Shown here piece after piece: positions 1-8,890 of a stretch of 46,679 nt of DNA. A program made the position numbers and the translations under genes. Position 1 is the first letter of the stretch. Each line of letters begins with the position of its first letter. The stretch lies in contig JAKBCC010000011.1 of NCBI GenBank assembly GCA_021808105.1, positions 1 to 46,679 on the forward strand, read 5' to 3'. This DNA is from Planctomycetota bacterium. Its GTDB lineage: Bacteria > Planctomycetota > Phycisphaerae > WQYP01. The notes below the pieces were generated by a model. The model saw only the letters and a program-made list of their open reading frames with translations, did not search any database and was not told the DNA's origin.

Positions 1-148
1 GGGCGACTTGGTAACCCTGATTTCTGACGATCCACTTTCCCCCATCAGTATGGATCATCTGGCAGAGACATGTAACACCATCGGTTACGAACTGGCGACC
101 CGACTAGGACCCCGCTTGGAGCGGCGTATGGAGGATGTCCCTCGTTAA
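1..148 (+). CDS. alr: Alanine racemase, C-terminal end (partial)
   Basis: The frame starting at base 2 is open from the window edge to TAA at 146-148 and gives 48 residues: GDLVTLISDD, then a segment containing ISMDHLAETCNTIGYEL and ATRLGPRLERR. The 'GD-V-LI ... A---GTI-YE--TRL-PR--R' pattern is the conserved end of the beta-barrel C-terminal domain of PLP-dependent alanine racemase, which interconverts L- and D-alanine for peptidoglycan. The catalytic Lys and Tyr would lie outside the window. No rightward gene follows directly, so it is probably the last gene of its unit. The fragment is short, but the motif is distinctive. Confidence 0.78.
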   Translation, partial: GDLVTLISDDPLSPISMDHLAETCNTIGYELATRLGPRLERRMEDVPR

Positions 149-341
149 TGACACCGGGGGCTGCTTAGGGTAATCACCGCCTCCAGAGCCGTTGCCCATT
201 GTAATCATTCCCGCAATTCGCTGGGCCGCTACAGCGGTGGCGGGTGTGCCGTTGTTCTGAGGGTTTCGGTTGCCATTCAGATCGTGGCTGAGGGCGACGA
301 CAGCTCAGTCGGGGCTAAATTCGCTGAAAAACACAGCAGCC

Positions 342-935
342 CTACCCGCCCGATATTTCCTCCCTTCCATCCACTTCCAGCTTCCCTTTGGCAGTGTAGG
401 GAGGTGCGGCCTCACCGAGCCGCCAGACGTTAGCTGCGTCAAGAAAACCCGGAGAGAAAAGTGAGGGATCGTCCGCCTCCAAGGCCCTGATGGCTTCGCT
501 GAAATCCTCAAATCGTGGACTGCCGGGAGGTAGATGTTCAAGGTGCCTACGCAGGGTCGGGAGCAGGTCGCGCCGCCGGGCGAACACAATGCCAAAAAGC
601 GCGTTCCTTACCACACTATTGCTCCGATCCTTTAGCAAATGAAGGCGCGCGGCCGTTGCTTCCGGAAGTGCCAGGCCAAACCAATTTAAAACATTACTGG
701 CCATCACCCTCCCAATCGCCTTGTGTATCCGGTTGCCGAGCAAAGCATCGATAAGTAGCGTGGCTTCATCTCGATTGGCGAGAAGCATCACAGCTGTTTC
801 GCCAATCTTGGTTGATCTGCTGTCCAGCAGGTCGAGTAGGTCCCCAGACGGGAGCATCCGAAGCGCTTCATCAATCACTTCATAACTCAAGCCCATCAGG
901 CGACTTTCCAAGGCTTTACGGTCCAATTCATTCAT
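342..935 (-). CDS. Hypothetical protein, helical, about 197 aa
   Basis: I do not recognise this family. The product (MNELDRKALE...) is rich in Leu, Ala and Arg and reads as helix after helix, for example LPSGDLLDLLDSRSTKIGETA and AIGRVMASNVLNWFGLALPEA, as in HEAT-like or other alpha-solenoid proteins. There is no signal peptide, membrane segment or catalytic motif. I chose ATG 935 because GAGGAG lies 9 bases upstream; an ATG at 941 and a TTG at 944 are in frame but too close to it. Its start overlaps the end of a small upstream ORF (928-1113), which suggests translational coupling. The C-terminus (KLEVDGREEISGG) is polar. Function unknown. Confidence 0.55.
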   Translation of the reverse strand: MNELDRKALESRLMGLSYEVIDEALRMLPSGDLLDLLDSRSTKIGETAVMLLANRDEATLLIDALLGNRIHKAIGRVMASNVLNWFGLALPEATAARLHLLKDRSNSVVRNALFGIVFARRRDLLPTLRRHLEHLPPGSPRFEDFSEAIRALEADDPSLFSPGFLDAANVWRLGEAAPPYTAKGKLEVDGREEISGG

Positions 936-1113
936 CGTCATCAACTCCTCGCAGCTCTTTTATTGCGGGCATCCATTTCAGCCCGCTTGCCCGCGAGCCG
1001 AGCGACCTGCTTGTCGCGGCAAGTTTTGCATTCATAAACTCCAGTGTTTGGTCCGGGCCTTGTGCCCGAATGGCGTCAACGAAGCGAAACCTGGGCATTT
1101 TTATTCGTTTCAT
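928..1113 (-). CDS. Small hypothetical protein, 61 aa, coupled to the next gene
   Basis: The ORF MKRIKMPRFRFVDAIRAQG... ends GVDDDE and its TGA overlaps the start codons of the 342-935 gene by a few bases. Such overlap is typical of a two-gene operon. A GGGGA stretch lies about 7 bases before the ATG. The product is basic at the N-terminus and acidic at the very end. No family is recognised. A small gene with a larger overlapping partner resembles toxin-antitoxin layout, but no toxin or antitoxin motif is visible. It could also be chance. Confidence 0.4.
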   Translation of the reverse strand: MKRIKMPRFRFVDAIRAQGPDQTLEFMNAKLAATSRSLGSRASGLKWMPAIKELRGVDDDE

Positions 1114-1454
1114 CTTATATCCCCGCTGGGGCGTGCCCGGGCCGCCCCGCGGAGCGTATTTTATGCTCCAGCTTTTACTTTACCACCCTCTGGCGCAGCA
1201 ACTCTTCATTGCCAAATAGACGGCTTTGCGGTTCCCTGAGTATCCATCTATTGTGCAACGATGTGACGAAAACGGGATCGATAAAAGCCGTTGCGAGCGT
1301 GCCGATCGCTCGGGCGTCCCGGAATTCTCCGTAAAACCGGCGGTTGCCGAATGACTGCGGTAAACGGTTATTTATTTTGGTACTGGGCCTAAGTCGTATT
1401 CAAGCCTGCAAAAAAATAGCCGTTTTGCACCGCTTCGCTTGCTCAAGGCGGGGT

Positions 1455-1483
1455 TTGTGAATAACATCACAAGGTAGTAAGTC
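1455..1483 (+). promoter_or_regulatory. Crp/Fnr-type palindrome and possible promoter upstream of nuoD
   Basis: TTGTGAATAACATCACAA at 1455-1472 is a perfect inverted repeat and matches the Crp-type half-site rule TGTGA-N6-TCACA. Reading the same stretch as a promoter, TTGTGA (1455-1460) and TAAGTC (1478-1483) are 17 bases apart, so a bound regulator could cover the -35 region. The site is about 128 bases before the chosen nuoD start. The rest of 1114-1599 shows no credible gene or RNA. Confidence 0.45.
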
Positions 1484-1599
1484 AGGGGTTAAGGGCCTGT
1501 TGCAGGCCGCCCGGGCCTTGCCCAGCGGATAACGCTGCGCCAGGCTGATGCTGTGCTGGAGTTTTGGACATGCCATACACAATGGAAAAGGGAGTCTCC

Positions 1600-2850
1600 A
1601 TGCTGATGGATGACCCCATGACAACCCCTCAACTTTCTGATAATTCCAACCTTTGGACCCTGAATTTCGGCCCCCAGCATCCGGCCACGCATACCGTGAT
1701 CCGTCTGGTGATGGAAATTGACGGCGAGCGGGTGGTTAAAGTCGTTCCCATCATCGGATATCTGCACAGCGGCTTTGAAAAAAACGCGGAAGTGCTGGAT
1801 TTCAATCAGTACATGACCATCGTCAATCGCATGGATTATCTGGCTCCCATGGGCAATGAAATGGCATGGATTCGCGCGGTTGAAATGCTTTTTGGTGTGG
1901 ACCCCACGCCCCGGTGTAAAGTTTATCGTACAATCCTTGGTGAGTTGGCCCGCATTCAAAGCCATCTGCTGTGTGTGGGAGCCGCCGCGTTGGACCTTGG
2001 CGGATTTACGGCGTTTCTCTTCGGATTTAATGAACGCGAACGTGTTTACGATATTATGGAATATGTCACCGGTTCACGCTTCCATACCAGTTGGAACCGC
2101 GTGGGCGGCGTGATGAAAGATGCGGACGACAATGTATTTCGTCCGCTGGTAAAAGCGTTTATTAATGAATCCCTGCCGCGGGCCATTGACGATGTTGAAA
2201 AACTCCTCAATCGTCTCCGCATCTTCATTGACCGTACCCAGGGTATCGGCATTATTTCCCGTGAAGAAGCCATTAACTGGAGCCTTAGCGGCCCTCTGGC
2301 CCGAGCCAGCGGCGTCATGCGGGATGTCCGTAAGGATGACCCCTATTTCTGCTTCCAGGATAATTGGGACGGCAAAGGCGCACCGGCGGTGAAATTCAAA
2401 GTCCCCATCATGAAAACCGGCGATGTTCTGGCACGCTATCTGGTGCGGCTTGAAGAAATGAAACAATCCATTGAAATCATCCGGCAACTCATTGACGATA
2501 TTCCCAGTGGCCCGATCAATGTCAGCCCGGAAGGAAAAGAAATTCTCCCCCCGAAATCGCAAGTGCATGGCTCCATCGAAGGGCTTATTCAACATTTTGA
2601 ACTGGTGATGACCAACCGCGGATTTAAGCCCCCAGTCGGTGAAGTTTATGCGTGCAGTGAAACCGCCAATGGGGAACAGGGATATTATATTGTCAGCGAT
2701 GGCGGAAAAAATCCGTGGCGGGCGCGGTGCCGTCCGCCGTCTTTCATCCATTTAAGTGTGCTGCCCAAGATGATGGAAGGCCACACCCTTTCAGATGTGG
2801 TGGCGGTTTTGGGATCGTTGAATATCATTGCCGCTGAATTGGATCGTTAA
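1600..2850 (+). CDS. nuoD: NADH-quinone oxidoreductase subunit D (complex I 49-kDa)
   Basis: This is the 49-kDa subunit of the complex I peripheral arm, which helps form the quinone-reaction site. Family hallmarks are NFGPQHPATH near the N-terminus, YLHSGFEKNAE with the conserved H-x-G-x-E-K region, YMTIVNRMDYLAPMGNEMAW, and the C-terminal SETANGEQGYYIVSDG with RPPSFIHL. At about 416 residues it matches the family length. I chose ATG 1600 because GGGAG lies 5 bases upstream; ATG 1570 with GGAG 8 bases upstream is an in-frame alternative adding 10 residues. It leads a nuoD-E-F-G operon. The usual upstream nuoA, B and C are absent here, so complex I genes are split over loci. Confidence 0.95.
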   Translation: MLMDDPMTTPQLSDNSNLWTLNFGPQHPATHTVIRLVMEIDGERVVKVVPIIGYLHSGFEKNAEVLDFNQYMTIVNRMDYLAPMGNEMAWIRAVEMLFGVDPTPRCKVYRTILGELARIQSHLLCVGAAALDLGGFTAFLFGFNERERVYDIMEYVTGSRFHTSWNRVGGVMKDADDNVFRPLVKAFINESLPRAIDDVEKLLNRLRIFIDRTQGIGIISREEAINWSLSGPLARASGVMRDVRKDDPYFCFQDNWDGKGAPAVKFKVPIMKTGDVLARYLVRLEEMKQSIEIIRQLIDDIPSGPINVSPEGKEILPPKSQVHGSIEGLIQHFELVMTNRGFKPPVGEVYACSETANGEQGYYIVSDGGKNPWRARCRPPSFIHLSVLPKMMEGHTLSDVVAVLGSLNIIAAELDR

Positions 2851-2864
2851 ACGCAAGGAATGTT

Positions 2865-3413
2865 ATGGCCTGGATTGTTGAAGACCGCCTGAAGCAGTAC
2901 CAACCCACGCGCAGTGAGCCGTACCTCACTGCTGAAATTAGATCGCATATTGAACAAAAATATTTCCCGCGCTATCCGAGGAAGCAGGCGGCACTGTTGC
3001 CGCTCTTCCACACGATCATGCACACCTATGGCTACATCGCGCCGCAGGCCATCGATGAAGCAGCGGGTTTTCTGGAAATTTCCCGGGCCGAAGTTCAGGA
3101 CGCGGTCACGTTTTATGAGGAATTCCGCCTCCAGGAGTCGGGAAAATATGTTGTCAACGTATGCCGGTCTATTTCCTGTGAGCTTTGCGGTCACCAGGCG
3201 GTTCTGGATAAAATTCGCGAGGTGTTTGGCATTGAGCCGGGTGAAACCACCGACGATAATAAATTTACGGTTTTTGAAGTTGAATGCCTGGGTGCCTGCG
3301 AACAGGCTCCATGTGCCTTGGTCAATGAAGATCTGCACGGCTGCATCAAGCCCGAGGCACTGGTAAAGCATTTGCAGGCCTTACCTGATCATCCCGCCGA
3401 AGTGCGGCACTGA
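2865..3413 (+). CDS. nuoE: NADH-quinone oxidoreductase subunit E (24-kDa, 2Fe-2S)
   Basis: This subunit of the complex I NADH-dehydrogenase module has a thioredoxin-like fold and binds cluster N1a. The four expected ligands are visible as C100-x4-C105 (NVCRSISCELCG) and C141-x3-C145 (ECLGACEQAP). An additional Cys108 lies next to the second ligand. The N-terminal helical region (FHTIMHTYGYIAPQAIDEA) and 182-residue length are normal. The start has AAGGAA four bases upstream and follows nuoD by 14 bases, so the two are cotranscribed. It pairs with NuoF in electron entry from NADH. Confidence 0.95.
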   Translation: MAWIVEDRLKQYQPTRSEPYLTAEIRSHIEQKYFPRYPRKQAALLPLFHTIMHTYGYIAPQAIDEAAGFLEISRAEVQDAVTFYEEFRLQESGKYVVNVCRSISCELCGHQAVLDKIREVFGIEPGETTDDNKFTVFEVECLGACEQAPCALVNEDLHGCIKPEALVKHLQALPDHPAEVRH

Positions 3414-3481
3414 TTCAGTTGCGCCATGCGGTTAAAAGCGGTCGGAAAGCTGATCGGCTGTTGTAGTGAAAGGTTTAATTT

Positions 3482-4798
3482 ATGGCATTTGCCGGCCCAG
3501 TCCTGCTTAAGCGTATTCCGGATGATCCCGCTAAGCGCAAACTTATCAACATGGATCAATATATCGCTACCGGCGGTTATGAATCTCTCCGTAAAGCGCA
3601 GAGCATGACGCCGGACCAGATTATCCAACTGGTCATCGACTCCAATTTGCGGGGGCGGGGGGGGGCAGGCTTTCCCTGTGGTTCCAAATGGAAGTTTTTA
3701 CCCAAAGATATTCACCCGCGCTATCTGGCGGTTAATTTTGACGAGTCTGAACCCGGCACCTTTAAAGACCGTTACCTGACCGATTATGATCCGCATATTC
3801 TGCTGGAAGGCATCGCCATTGCAGCCTATGCCAATCGCATTTCCGTCAGCTACATTTATATCCGTGGTGAATATCACCTCGAAGCCAAAATTCTGGAAAA
3901 GGCGCTGGAAGAAGCGTATGCCAAAGGATTCTTCGGCCAGAAAATTCCCGGTACAGATATCGTCCATAACTGCTATGTGCATCGGGGAGCCGGAGCGTAC
4001 ATTTGTGGGGAGGAAACCGGACTGCTGGAATCCCTGGAAGGTAAACGCGGATGGCCGCGCATCAAGCCGCCATTCCCTGCCATTGCCGGGGCCTTTGCCA
4101 AACCAACCATTATTAATAACGTGGAAACTTTAGCCTGCCTGCCGTACATCATTGAATACGGTGCGGACTGGTTCAAATCCATGGGGACGCCCTCTTCCAC
4201 CGGGCCGAAGCTTTTTGGTGTCAGCGGATTGGTTCATAAGCCGGGCGTTTACGAAGAAGAGCTGGGCATTAAAATGTCCACACTCATTGAAAAATATGCC
4301 GGCGGGGTCAAGGGTGGAAAATACCGCGCAGCAATTCCCGGCGGCGTGTCCATGGGGGTGCTTGGCACGGATCAATATGACGCGGAACTTGATTTTGATA
4401 TTGGAAAAAAATACAACGTGCTGGGCCTGGGAACCGCCGGTGTGATTGTCATGACTGACAAAACGGATCTGGTGGTGATGCTGCGGAATATTATTCGCTT
4501 CTTTGCCCATGAAAGCTGCGGGCAATGCACGCCCTGTCGGGAAGGTACGGCCTGGATGCACAAAATGCTCAATCGTATTGTGGCCGGCTACGGCAAGCCG
4601 CGTGACTTTGACATGCTGATGGAAGTTGGCTTAAGTATGGGATCCATGCCGGGCACGACGATATGCGGTCTGGCGGACGGTGCTAACTGGGCGGTGCGGA
4701 CGTTCCTTCAAAAATTCCCGGAAGATTTCAAAGCCCGGATAAAATCTGATCATGTGCAAGGTGTAACGCTGGATGCGCAGGCCGCCGCAGCGGTGTAA
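3482..4798 (+). CDS. nuoF: NADH-quinone oxidoreductase subunit F (51-kDa, FMN/NADH-binding)
   Basis: This subunit oxidises NADH through FMN and passes electrons to cluster N3. The glycine-rich NADH/FMN motif GRGGAGFPCGSKW is at residues 58-70. The second motif GAGAYICGEETGLLESLEG follows in the middle. The 4Fe-4S ligands are C346, C349 and C352 in ESCGQCTPCREG, with a later Cys in TTICGLADG. The length of 438 residues is normal for the family. The start follows nuoE by about 70 bases; AAAGG lies upstream of the ATG. Nothing in the sequence suggests loss of activity. Confidence 0.96.
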   Translation: MAFAGPVLLKRIPDDPAKRKLINMDQYIATGGYESLRKAQSMTPDQIIQLVIDSNLRGRGGAGFPCGSKWKFLPKDIHPRYLAVNFDESEPGTFKDRYLTDYDPHILLEGIAIAAYANRISVSYIYIRGEYHLEAKILEKALEEAYAKGFFGQKIPGTDIVHNCYVHRGAGAYICGEETGLLESLEGKRGWPRIKPPFPAIAGAFAKPTIINNVETLACLPYIIEYGADWFKSMGTPSSTGPKLFGVSGLVHKPGVYEEELGIKMSTLIEKYAGGVKGGKYRAAIPGGVSMGVLGTDQYDAELDFDIGKKYNVLGLGTAGVIVMTDKTDLVVMLRNIIRFFAHESCGQCTPCREGTAWMHKMLNRIVAGYGKPRDFDMLMEVGLSMGSMPGTTICGLADGANWAVRTFLQKFPEDFKARIKSDHVQGVTLDAQAAAAV

Positions 4799-4872
4799 AA
4801 ATTAATCCCGCGGGAAGCGGGGAATCCGGTCCGCAAATAACTGCGGACACAAAGCTATAAGGTGTAATTTCT

Positions 4873-6498
4873 ATGCCCACAATGGACGTTGACGGAAAAA
4901 AAATTGCCTGGGAAGGCAAAAAAATGATTCTCCAGGCCTGCCTCGATGCCGGCACCGAGATACCTCATTATTGCTATCATCAGGGCCTTTCAATTGTGGC
5001 AAGCTGCCGGATTTGTCTGGTGGAAATTGAATCGCCCGATCCCAAGGACCCGGCGAAACTGGTCAAAGTTCCCAAACTTGTGCCAAGCTGCCAGACCCCT
5101 GCCGTGGATGGCATGAAGGTCCATAGTGCGTCGCCCAAGGCCCTGGCCAATCAGAAAGCGGTGATGGAATTTCTGTTGCTGAATCATCCGCTGGATTGCC
5201 CCGTGTGCGATCAGGCCGGCGAATGCGGTCTGCAGGATTACAGCTACCAGTATGGCCGGTCGGAAAGCCGCTTTGAAGAAGATAAAGCTAAAAAGCCAAA
5301 AAAAGACATCGGCAAGCATGTGATGCTATACAGCGACCGCTGCATCATGTGTACGCGCTGCGTGCGGTTCACGCGGGAAATTTCCGGCACCGGTGAATTG
5401 GCCGTGTTCGGTCGCGGCCATCGCGAGGAAATTGACGTATTTCAAGGCCAATCCCTGGATAATCCGCTTTCCGGTAATGTCATTGACATTTGCCCGGTTG
5501 GCGCGTTGCTGGATAAAGATTTCCTGTTTACACAGCGTGTATGGTTTTTGAAAAAGACGCCCAGCATTTCGCCCTTTTCCAGCGGCGGGGAAAATATTTC
5601 CATTGAGCACAATCAGGGACGTGTTTATCGTATCAAGCCCCGCTTCAATGCCGATGTCAACAAATGGTGGATTTCCGATGACATCCGTTACGGTTGGGAT
5701 TTTGTCCATACCAATCGCCTGCAGACTCCGGCGGCCAAAGGTGTGCCGCAGGAATTATCAGCCTCCCAGAGCATTGGACAACTTGATCAGGCGATGAAAA
5801 AGGCCGCTATGACACCCGGGGCTACCCTGCTGGTTCTCAACGCCGGTGATTCAACCGAAGAAATGTTCCTGGCTGCCCAATGGATTCGTCGCCTGGATCC
5901 GCAGGCGTGGCTGACATTGGCCGAGCCGAAAGTTGACGGGCAGGATCAGGTTTTCAAAAATCCGACAACAGGTGCGGTAACCTATACGCTGCGCGCGGAA
6001 AAGGCACCTAATCGGCGGGGTGCCCAGAAGGTACTGGCCCAGTTGGGAGGTAATGTCTGCAAACTCGCGGATGTACAGGACAAAATTAAAGTCGGGCAAA
6101 TCAAAGCGGCTCTGGTACTGGCTGACCCCTTTGGCCATGCTGATGCATCATCACAAACCGCCCTGGCGGGCGTGGAAACGCTCGTGGTATTAAGCACGCG
6201 CCCGGACGGTCTGGTTTCGCAGGCATCCCTGGCGTTGCCGGTATGCACGTGGGCGGAAAAGTCCGGTGTTTTTGAAAATCATTCCGGGCTGATCCAGGCC
6301 TTCAGGCAAGCCATTGCTCCGCTGGAAAATACCCGGTCCGCAGGCAGCATTTTCTGGGATTTAATGGACCTGGCCGGAACGTATGATCCCGCCGCCGTGC
6401 GACGGATGATGTCCGAATTGGGCTTGGCGGAATACGCCGCCGTGACACTGCCGGAACAGCATGAAAAAATTGAGTTAATGCAGTTCACAGACTTGTAA
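4873..6498 (+). CDS. nuoG: NADH-quinone oxidoreductase subunit G (75-kDa, Fe-S), short form
   Basis: The N-terminal ferredoxin-like domain binds N1b through C34, C45, C48 and C73 (HYCYHQGL, SCRIC, PSCQTP). HPLDCPVCDQAGECGLQD gives the His/Cys ligands of N5. DRCIMCTRCVRFTREISG plus DICPVGAL gives those of N4. The molybdopterin-oxidoreductase-like C-terminal part is short, so the protein is 541 residues rather than the roughly 690-900 often seen. Where some bacterial homologues carry a C-x2-C-x3-C...C site for cluster N7, this one reads SISPFSSGGEN and WWISDD, so all four Cys are replaced. AAGGTG lies 9 bases before the ATG. It is the last complex I gene here; nuoH-N are not in the window. Confidence 0.94.
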   Translation: MPTMDVDGKKIAWEGKKMILQACLDAGTEIPHYCYHQGLSIVASCRICLVEIESPDPKDPAKLVKVPKLVPSCQTPAVDGMKVHSASPKALANQKAVMEFLLLNHPLDCPVCDQAGECGLQDYSYQYGRSESRFEEDKAKKPKKDIGKHVMLYSDRCIMCTRCVRFTREISGTGELAVFGRGHREEIDVFQGQSLDNPLSGNVIDICPVGALLDKDFLFTQRVWFLKKTPSISPFSSGGENISIEHNQGRVYRIKPRFNADVNKWWISDDIRYGWDFVHTNRLQTPAAKGVPQELSASQSIGQLDQAMKKAAMTPGATLLVLNAGDSTEEMFLAAQWIRRLDPQAWLTLAEPKVDGQDQVFKNPTTGAVTYTLRAEKAPNRRGAQKVLAQLGGNVCKLADVQDKIKVGQIKAALVLADPFGHADASSQTALAGVETLVVLSTRPDGLVSQASLALPVCTWAEKSGVFENHSGLIQAFRQAIAPLENTRSAGSIFWDLMDLAGTYDPAAVRRMMSELGLAEYAAVTLPEQHEKIELMQFTDL

Positions 6499-6519
6499 TA
6501 TTCATTCGGTGGAGAAATT

Positions 6520-7647
6520 ATGGCGGAAACAACACGTGCGGCAATATGTCTTGCGGTGTCCAGTAAACTCTCCAAGGCGGACGTTGCGTCCATCGGCGCG
6601 GTCATCGGCCTGGATGGTTTTGTTGATGAAATTGCGCAGGTTGTCGATAAACGCGCAAGCGCCGGCGAGTTTGATCGCCTAGCTACCATTGAAGGATTCG
6701 CCAACCGCATCCGCGAGGCCAGCGGGCAAAGCGCCAATATTGAAGTCGTTGTAAAATTGCAGAAGCTTGGCGGCAACGGCCCGATTATGGCCAACGCTCT
6801 GGCCTCCATCGGCCTGGGTGTGACCTGCATCGGCAGCCTGGGTTTTCCCGATATTCATCCGGTGTTTCATGAACTTGCCAAGCACGCGCGAGTTCTAAGT
6901 ATCGCACAGGCATGCCATACCGATGCGCTGGAATTTGATGACGGCAAAATCATGCTGGGTAAACTCACGCCCACCGCTGAAATAACATGGGACACCCTTG
7001 TTTCACGCATCGGTATTGATGAAATGGTCAGCCTGGTGGCCTCCTCGCGGCTCATCGGAACCGTCAACTGGACCATGCTGCCTTACATGAATGATATCTG
7101 GCGGCGTCTGGCCGCGGATGTGCTGCCGGAAGTTCCGCCGGGCGAAAGAACTTTATTTGTTGATCTGGCGGACCCGGAAAAGCGCACGCGCGATGACCTG
7201 CGCACCGGTCTGGACGTTTTGGCGGTATTTAAGCCCTTTATGCATGTCATTCTGGGCCTGAATCTTAAAGAAGCCACGCAGGTGGCCGCCGCACTGGATA
7301 TTCCGGTTTCCGCTGATCCGGAAAAGGAAATCGAGTCGCTCGCCGTCGCCATTAGAAAAAAAATGGACTTGGGAACCGTCGTGATCCATCCCCGTTCCGG
7401 GGGTGCCGCCGCCGATGCCAATGGCTCGTCTTCCTTTGCCGGGCCGTTTGTGAAACACCCCAAGATCAGCACTGGCGCTGGGGACCATTTCAACGCCGGT
7501 TTTGTAGCTGGACGGCTTCTGGGTTTAAATCTGGCAGAATCGCTGTGCATGGGGACCGCCACCAGCGGCTTTTATGTACGCAGCGCAGCAAGTCCATCAC
7601 TGGCGGATCTGGTGGAATTTATCCGCGATCTGCCCGCACCGCAGTGA
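6520..7647 (+). CDS. PfkB/ribokinase-family carbohydrate kinase
   Basis: Members of this family phosphorylate sugars or nucleosides with ATP. The family's second signature is STGAGDHFNAGF, with the likely catalytic base Asp at about residue 322 and the anion-hole GAGD. The N-terminal substrate side has GLDGFVDE and KLQKLGGNGPIMANALASIGLGV, corresponding to the first PfkB glycine motif. The 375-residue length is slightly above the usual 300-340. GGAGA precedes the ATG and the gene starts 21 bases after nuoG, so it probably shares its transcript, although no metabolic link to complex I is apparent. The substrate cannot be told from sequence. Confidence 0.85.
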   Translation: MAETTRAAICLAVSSKLSKADVASIGAVIGLDGFVDEIAQVVDKRASAGEFDRLATIEGFANRIREASGQSANIEVVVKLQKLGGNGPIMANALASIGLGVTCIGSLGFPDIHPVFHELAKHARVLSIAQACHTDALEFDDGKIMLGKLTPTAEITWDTLVSRIGIDEMVSLVASSRLIGTVNWTMLPYMNDIWRRLAADVLPEVPPGERTLFVDLADPEKRTRDDLRTGLDVLAVFKPFMHVILGLNLKEATQVAAALDIPVSADPEKEIESLAVAIRKKMDLGTVVIHPRSGGAAADANGSSSFAGPFVKHPKISTGAGDHFNAGFVAGRLLGLNLAESLCMGTATSGFYVRSAASPSLADLVEFIRDLPAPQ

Positions 7648-7691
7648 AGTGTAATTTCGGTCCCTCGCCTGAAAAATGACCGCTCCCGACT

Positions 7692-8786
7692 TTACAGCGT
7701 CTCCACCGCGCGGGGAAAGCTCCCCAGAATCGCCAGGTGCAGACAATGTGAACGCGCTTCGTCCAAGGCCGTTTTAACCGCCGGGTCTTCGCTGTGCCCG
7801 ACCAGATCGGTGAAGAAATAATATTCAAAATTCCGCTTCTGGCTTGGCCGTGTATCAATGTTGGTAAGATTAATTCCATGCCTGCGGAATACATCCAGTA
7901 CATCCACCAGCGCTCCGGATTTATGGGCGGTCGTGAAGATAATTGAAGTCTTGTCGTCACCGCTGCGGCGGGGGGGATGGCGGCCGATGACCAGAAACCG
8001 CGTCACATTATTGGCATTGTCCTCAATGTTGGCAAAAAGTGTTTTTAGCGTGTAAAGCTCTGCGGCCAGCGATGAACCGATTGCTGCGGCATGAGGCTCC
8101 AAGGCCGCCAGTTCAGCTGCTTTGCTGCTTGAGGCTACCGGCAGCCGCTGCACATCCGGCATCGTGGCATTAAGCCAGCGTCGGCATTGATTCAGAACTT
8201 CGGGTTTGCTGTACACAATTTTAACTTCTGCCGGTTCACACAACGCCAGTAGATGGTGATGCACAATAATCTGCATTTCCGCGACAATTGTGACATGGGG
8301 GTATTCAATAAACGCATCCATCGTTTCCACGATGCCGCCAATCGTGGAATTTTCAATGGGGGCCAGGCCCATATCCGCGTGGCCGCGGGCTACTTCGTCA
8401 AACACGGCGGCAATATCCGCCACGGGTTCATAATCCACCGATGCGCCGAATTTTTTAACCGACGCCAGATGGGAAAAACTTCCCTTGGGGCCTAAATAGG
8501 CGATCCGCAACGGCTTTTCCAGGGAAAAACTGCCCGACATTAATTCCCGGTAAATCGCTTCCAGGCAGGTGTCCGGAAGCGGACCGCCCACGCTTTTATT
8601 GGCTTTCCGAATCCGCTCCAAAACAATTTTTTCCCGATCCGGCGCATAGACTGGTGCATTGGATTGTTGTTTAATTTTGCCTATGTCCACCACAATGCGG
8701 GCCCGCGCATTAAGCAGTTCTACAATATTATGATCCAGTTGATCAATGCGCTCTCGAAGGGCCGCCAATGGATCTGATTGCGTCAT
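7692..8786 (-). CDS. pheA: Bifunctional chorismate mutase/prephenate dehydratase (P-protein)
   Basis: This enzyme converts chorismate to prephenate and then phenylpyruvate for phenylalanine synthesis. Residues 1-85 are an AroQ-type mutase (LAALRERIDQLDHNIVELLN, with conserved Arg, Lys and Glu positions and YAPDREK). Residues about 90-275 form the dehydratase, opening with RIAYLGPKGSFSHLA and including GLAPIENSTIGGI. Residues about 285-360 are an ACT regulatory domain with GALVDVLDVFRRHGINLTNI. The Phe-binding 'ESRP' of the ACT domain reads DTRP here, a conservative change. Length 364 is normal. It converges with the nuo/kinase unit, with only about 45 bases between stops. Confidence 0.95.
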   Translation of the reverse strand: MTQSDPLAALRERIDQLDHNIVELLNARARIVVDIGKIKQQSNAPVYAPDREKIVLERIRKANKSVGGPLPDTCLEAIYRELMSGSFSLEKPLRIAYLGPKGSFSHLASVKKFGASVDYEPVADIAAVFDEVARGHADMGLAPIENSTIGGIVETMDAFIEYPHVTIVAEMQIIVHHHLLALCEPAEVKIVYSKPEVLNQCRRWLNATMPDVQRLPVASSSKAAELAALEPHAAAIGSSLAAELYTLKTLFANIEDNANNVTRFLVIGRHPPRRSGDDKTSIIFTTAHKSGALVDVLDVFRRHGINLTNIDTRPSQKRNFEYYFFTDLVGHSEDPAVKTALDEARSHCLHLAILGSFPRAVETL

Positions 8787-8890
8787 AATTCTGGTGCCTC
8801 TGTGAAAGTGTTGACCGCGGCGCTATCGGCTGTGCCATCGGCTTTCCGAACGCTCCGGCTCTGCTCCGCCGAAAGCGCTGAGAGTAGAAA

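Noticed and set aside
104..304. Leftward open stretch overlapping the alanine racemase end (VVALSHDLNGNRNPQNNG-like)
   Set aside because: It has no convincing start or ribosome site, begins right after a stop, overlaps a recognised gene and matches no family I know. It may be a decayed fragment but cannot be supported.
928..944. Toxin-antitoxin pair for the two leftward small genes
   Set aside because: Only the overlapping layout fits; neither protein shows a toxin or antitoxin motif.
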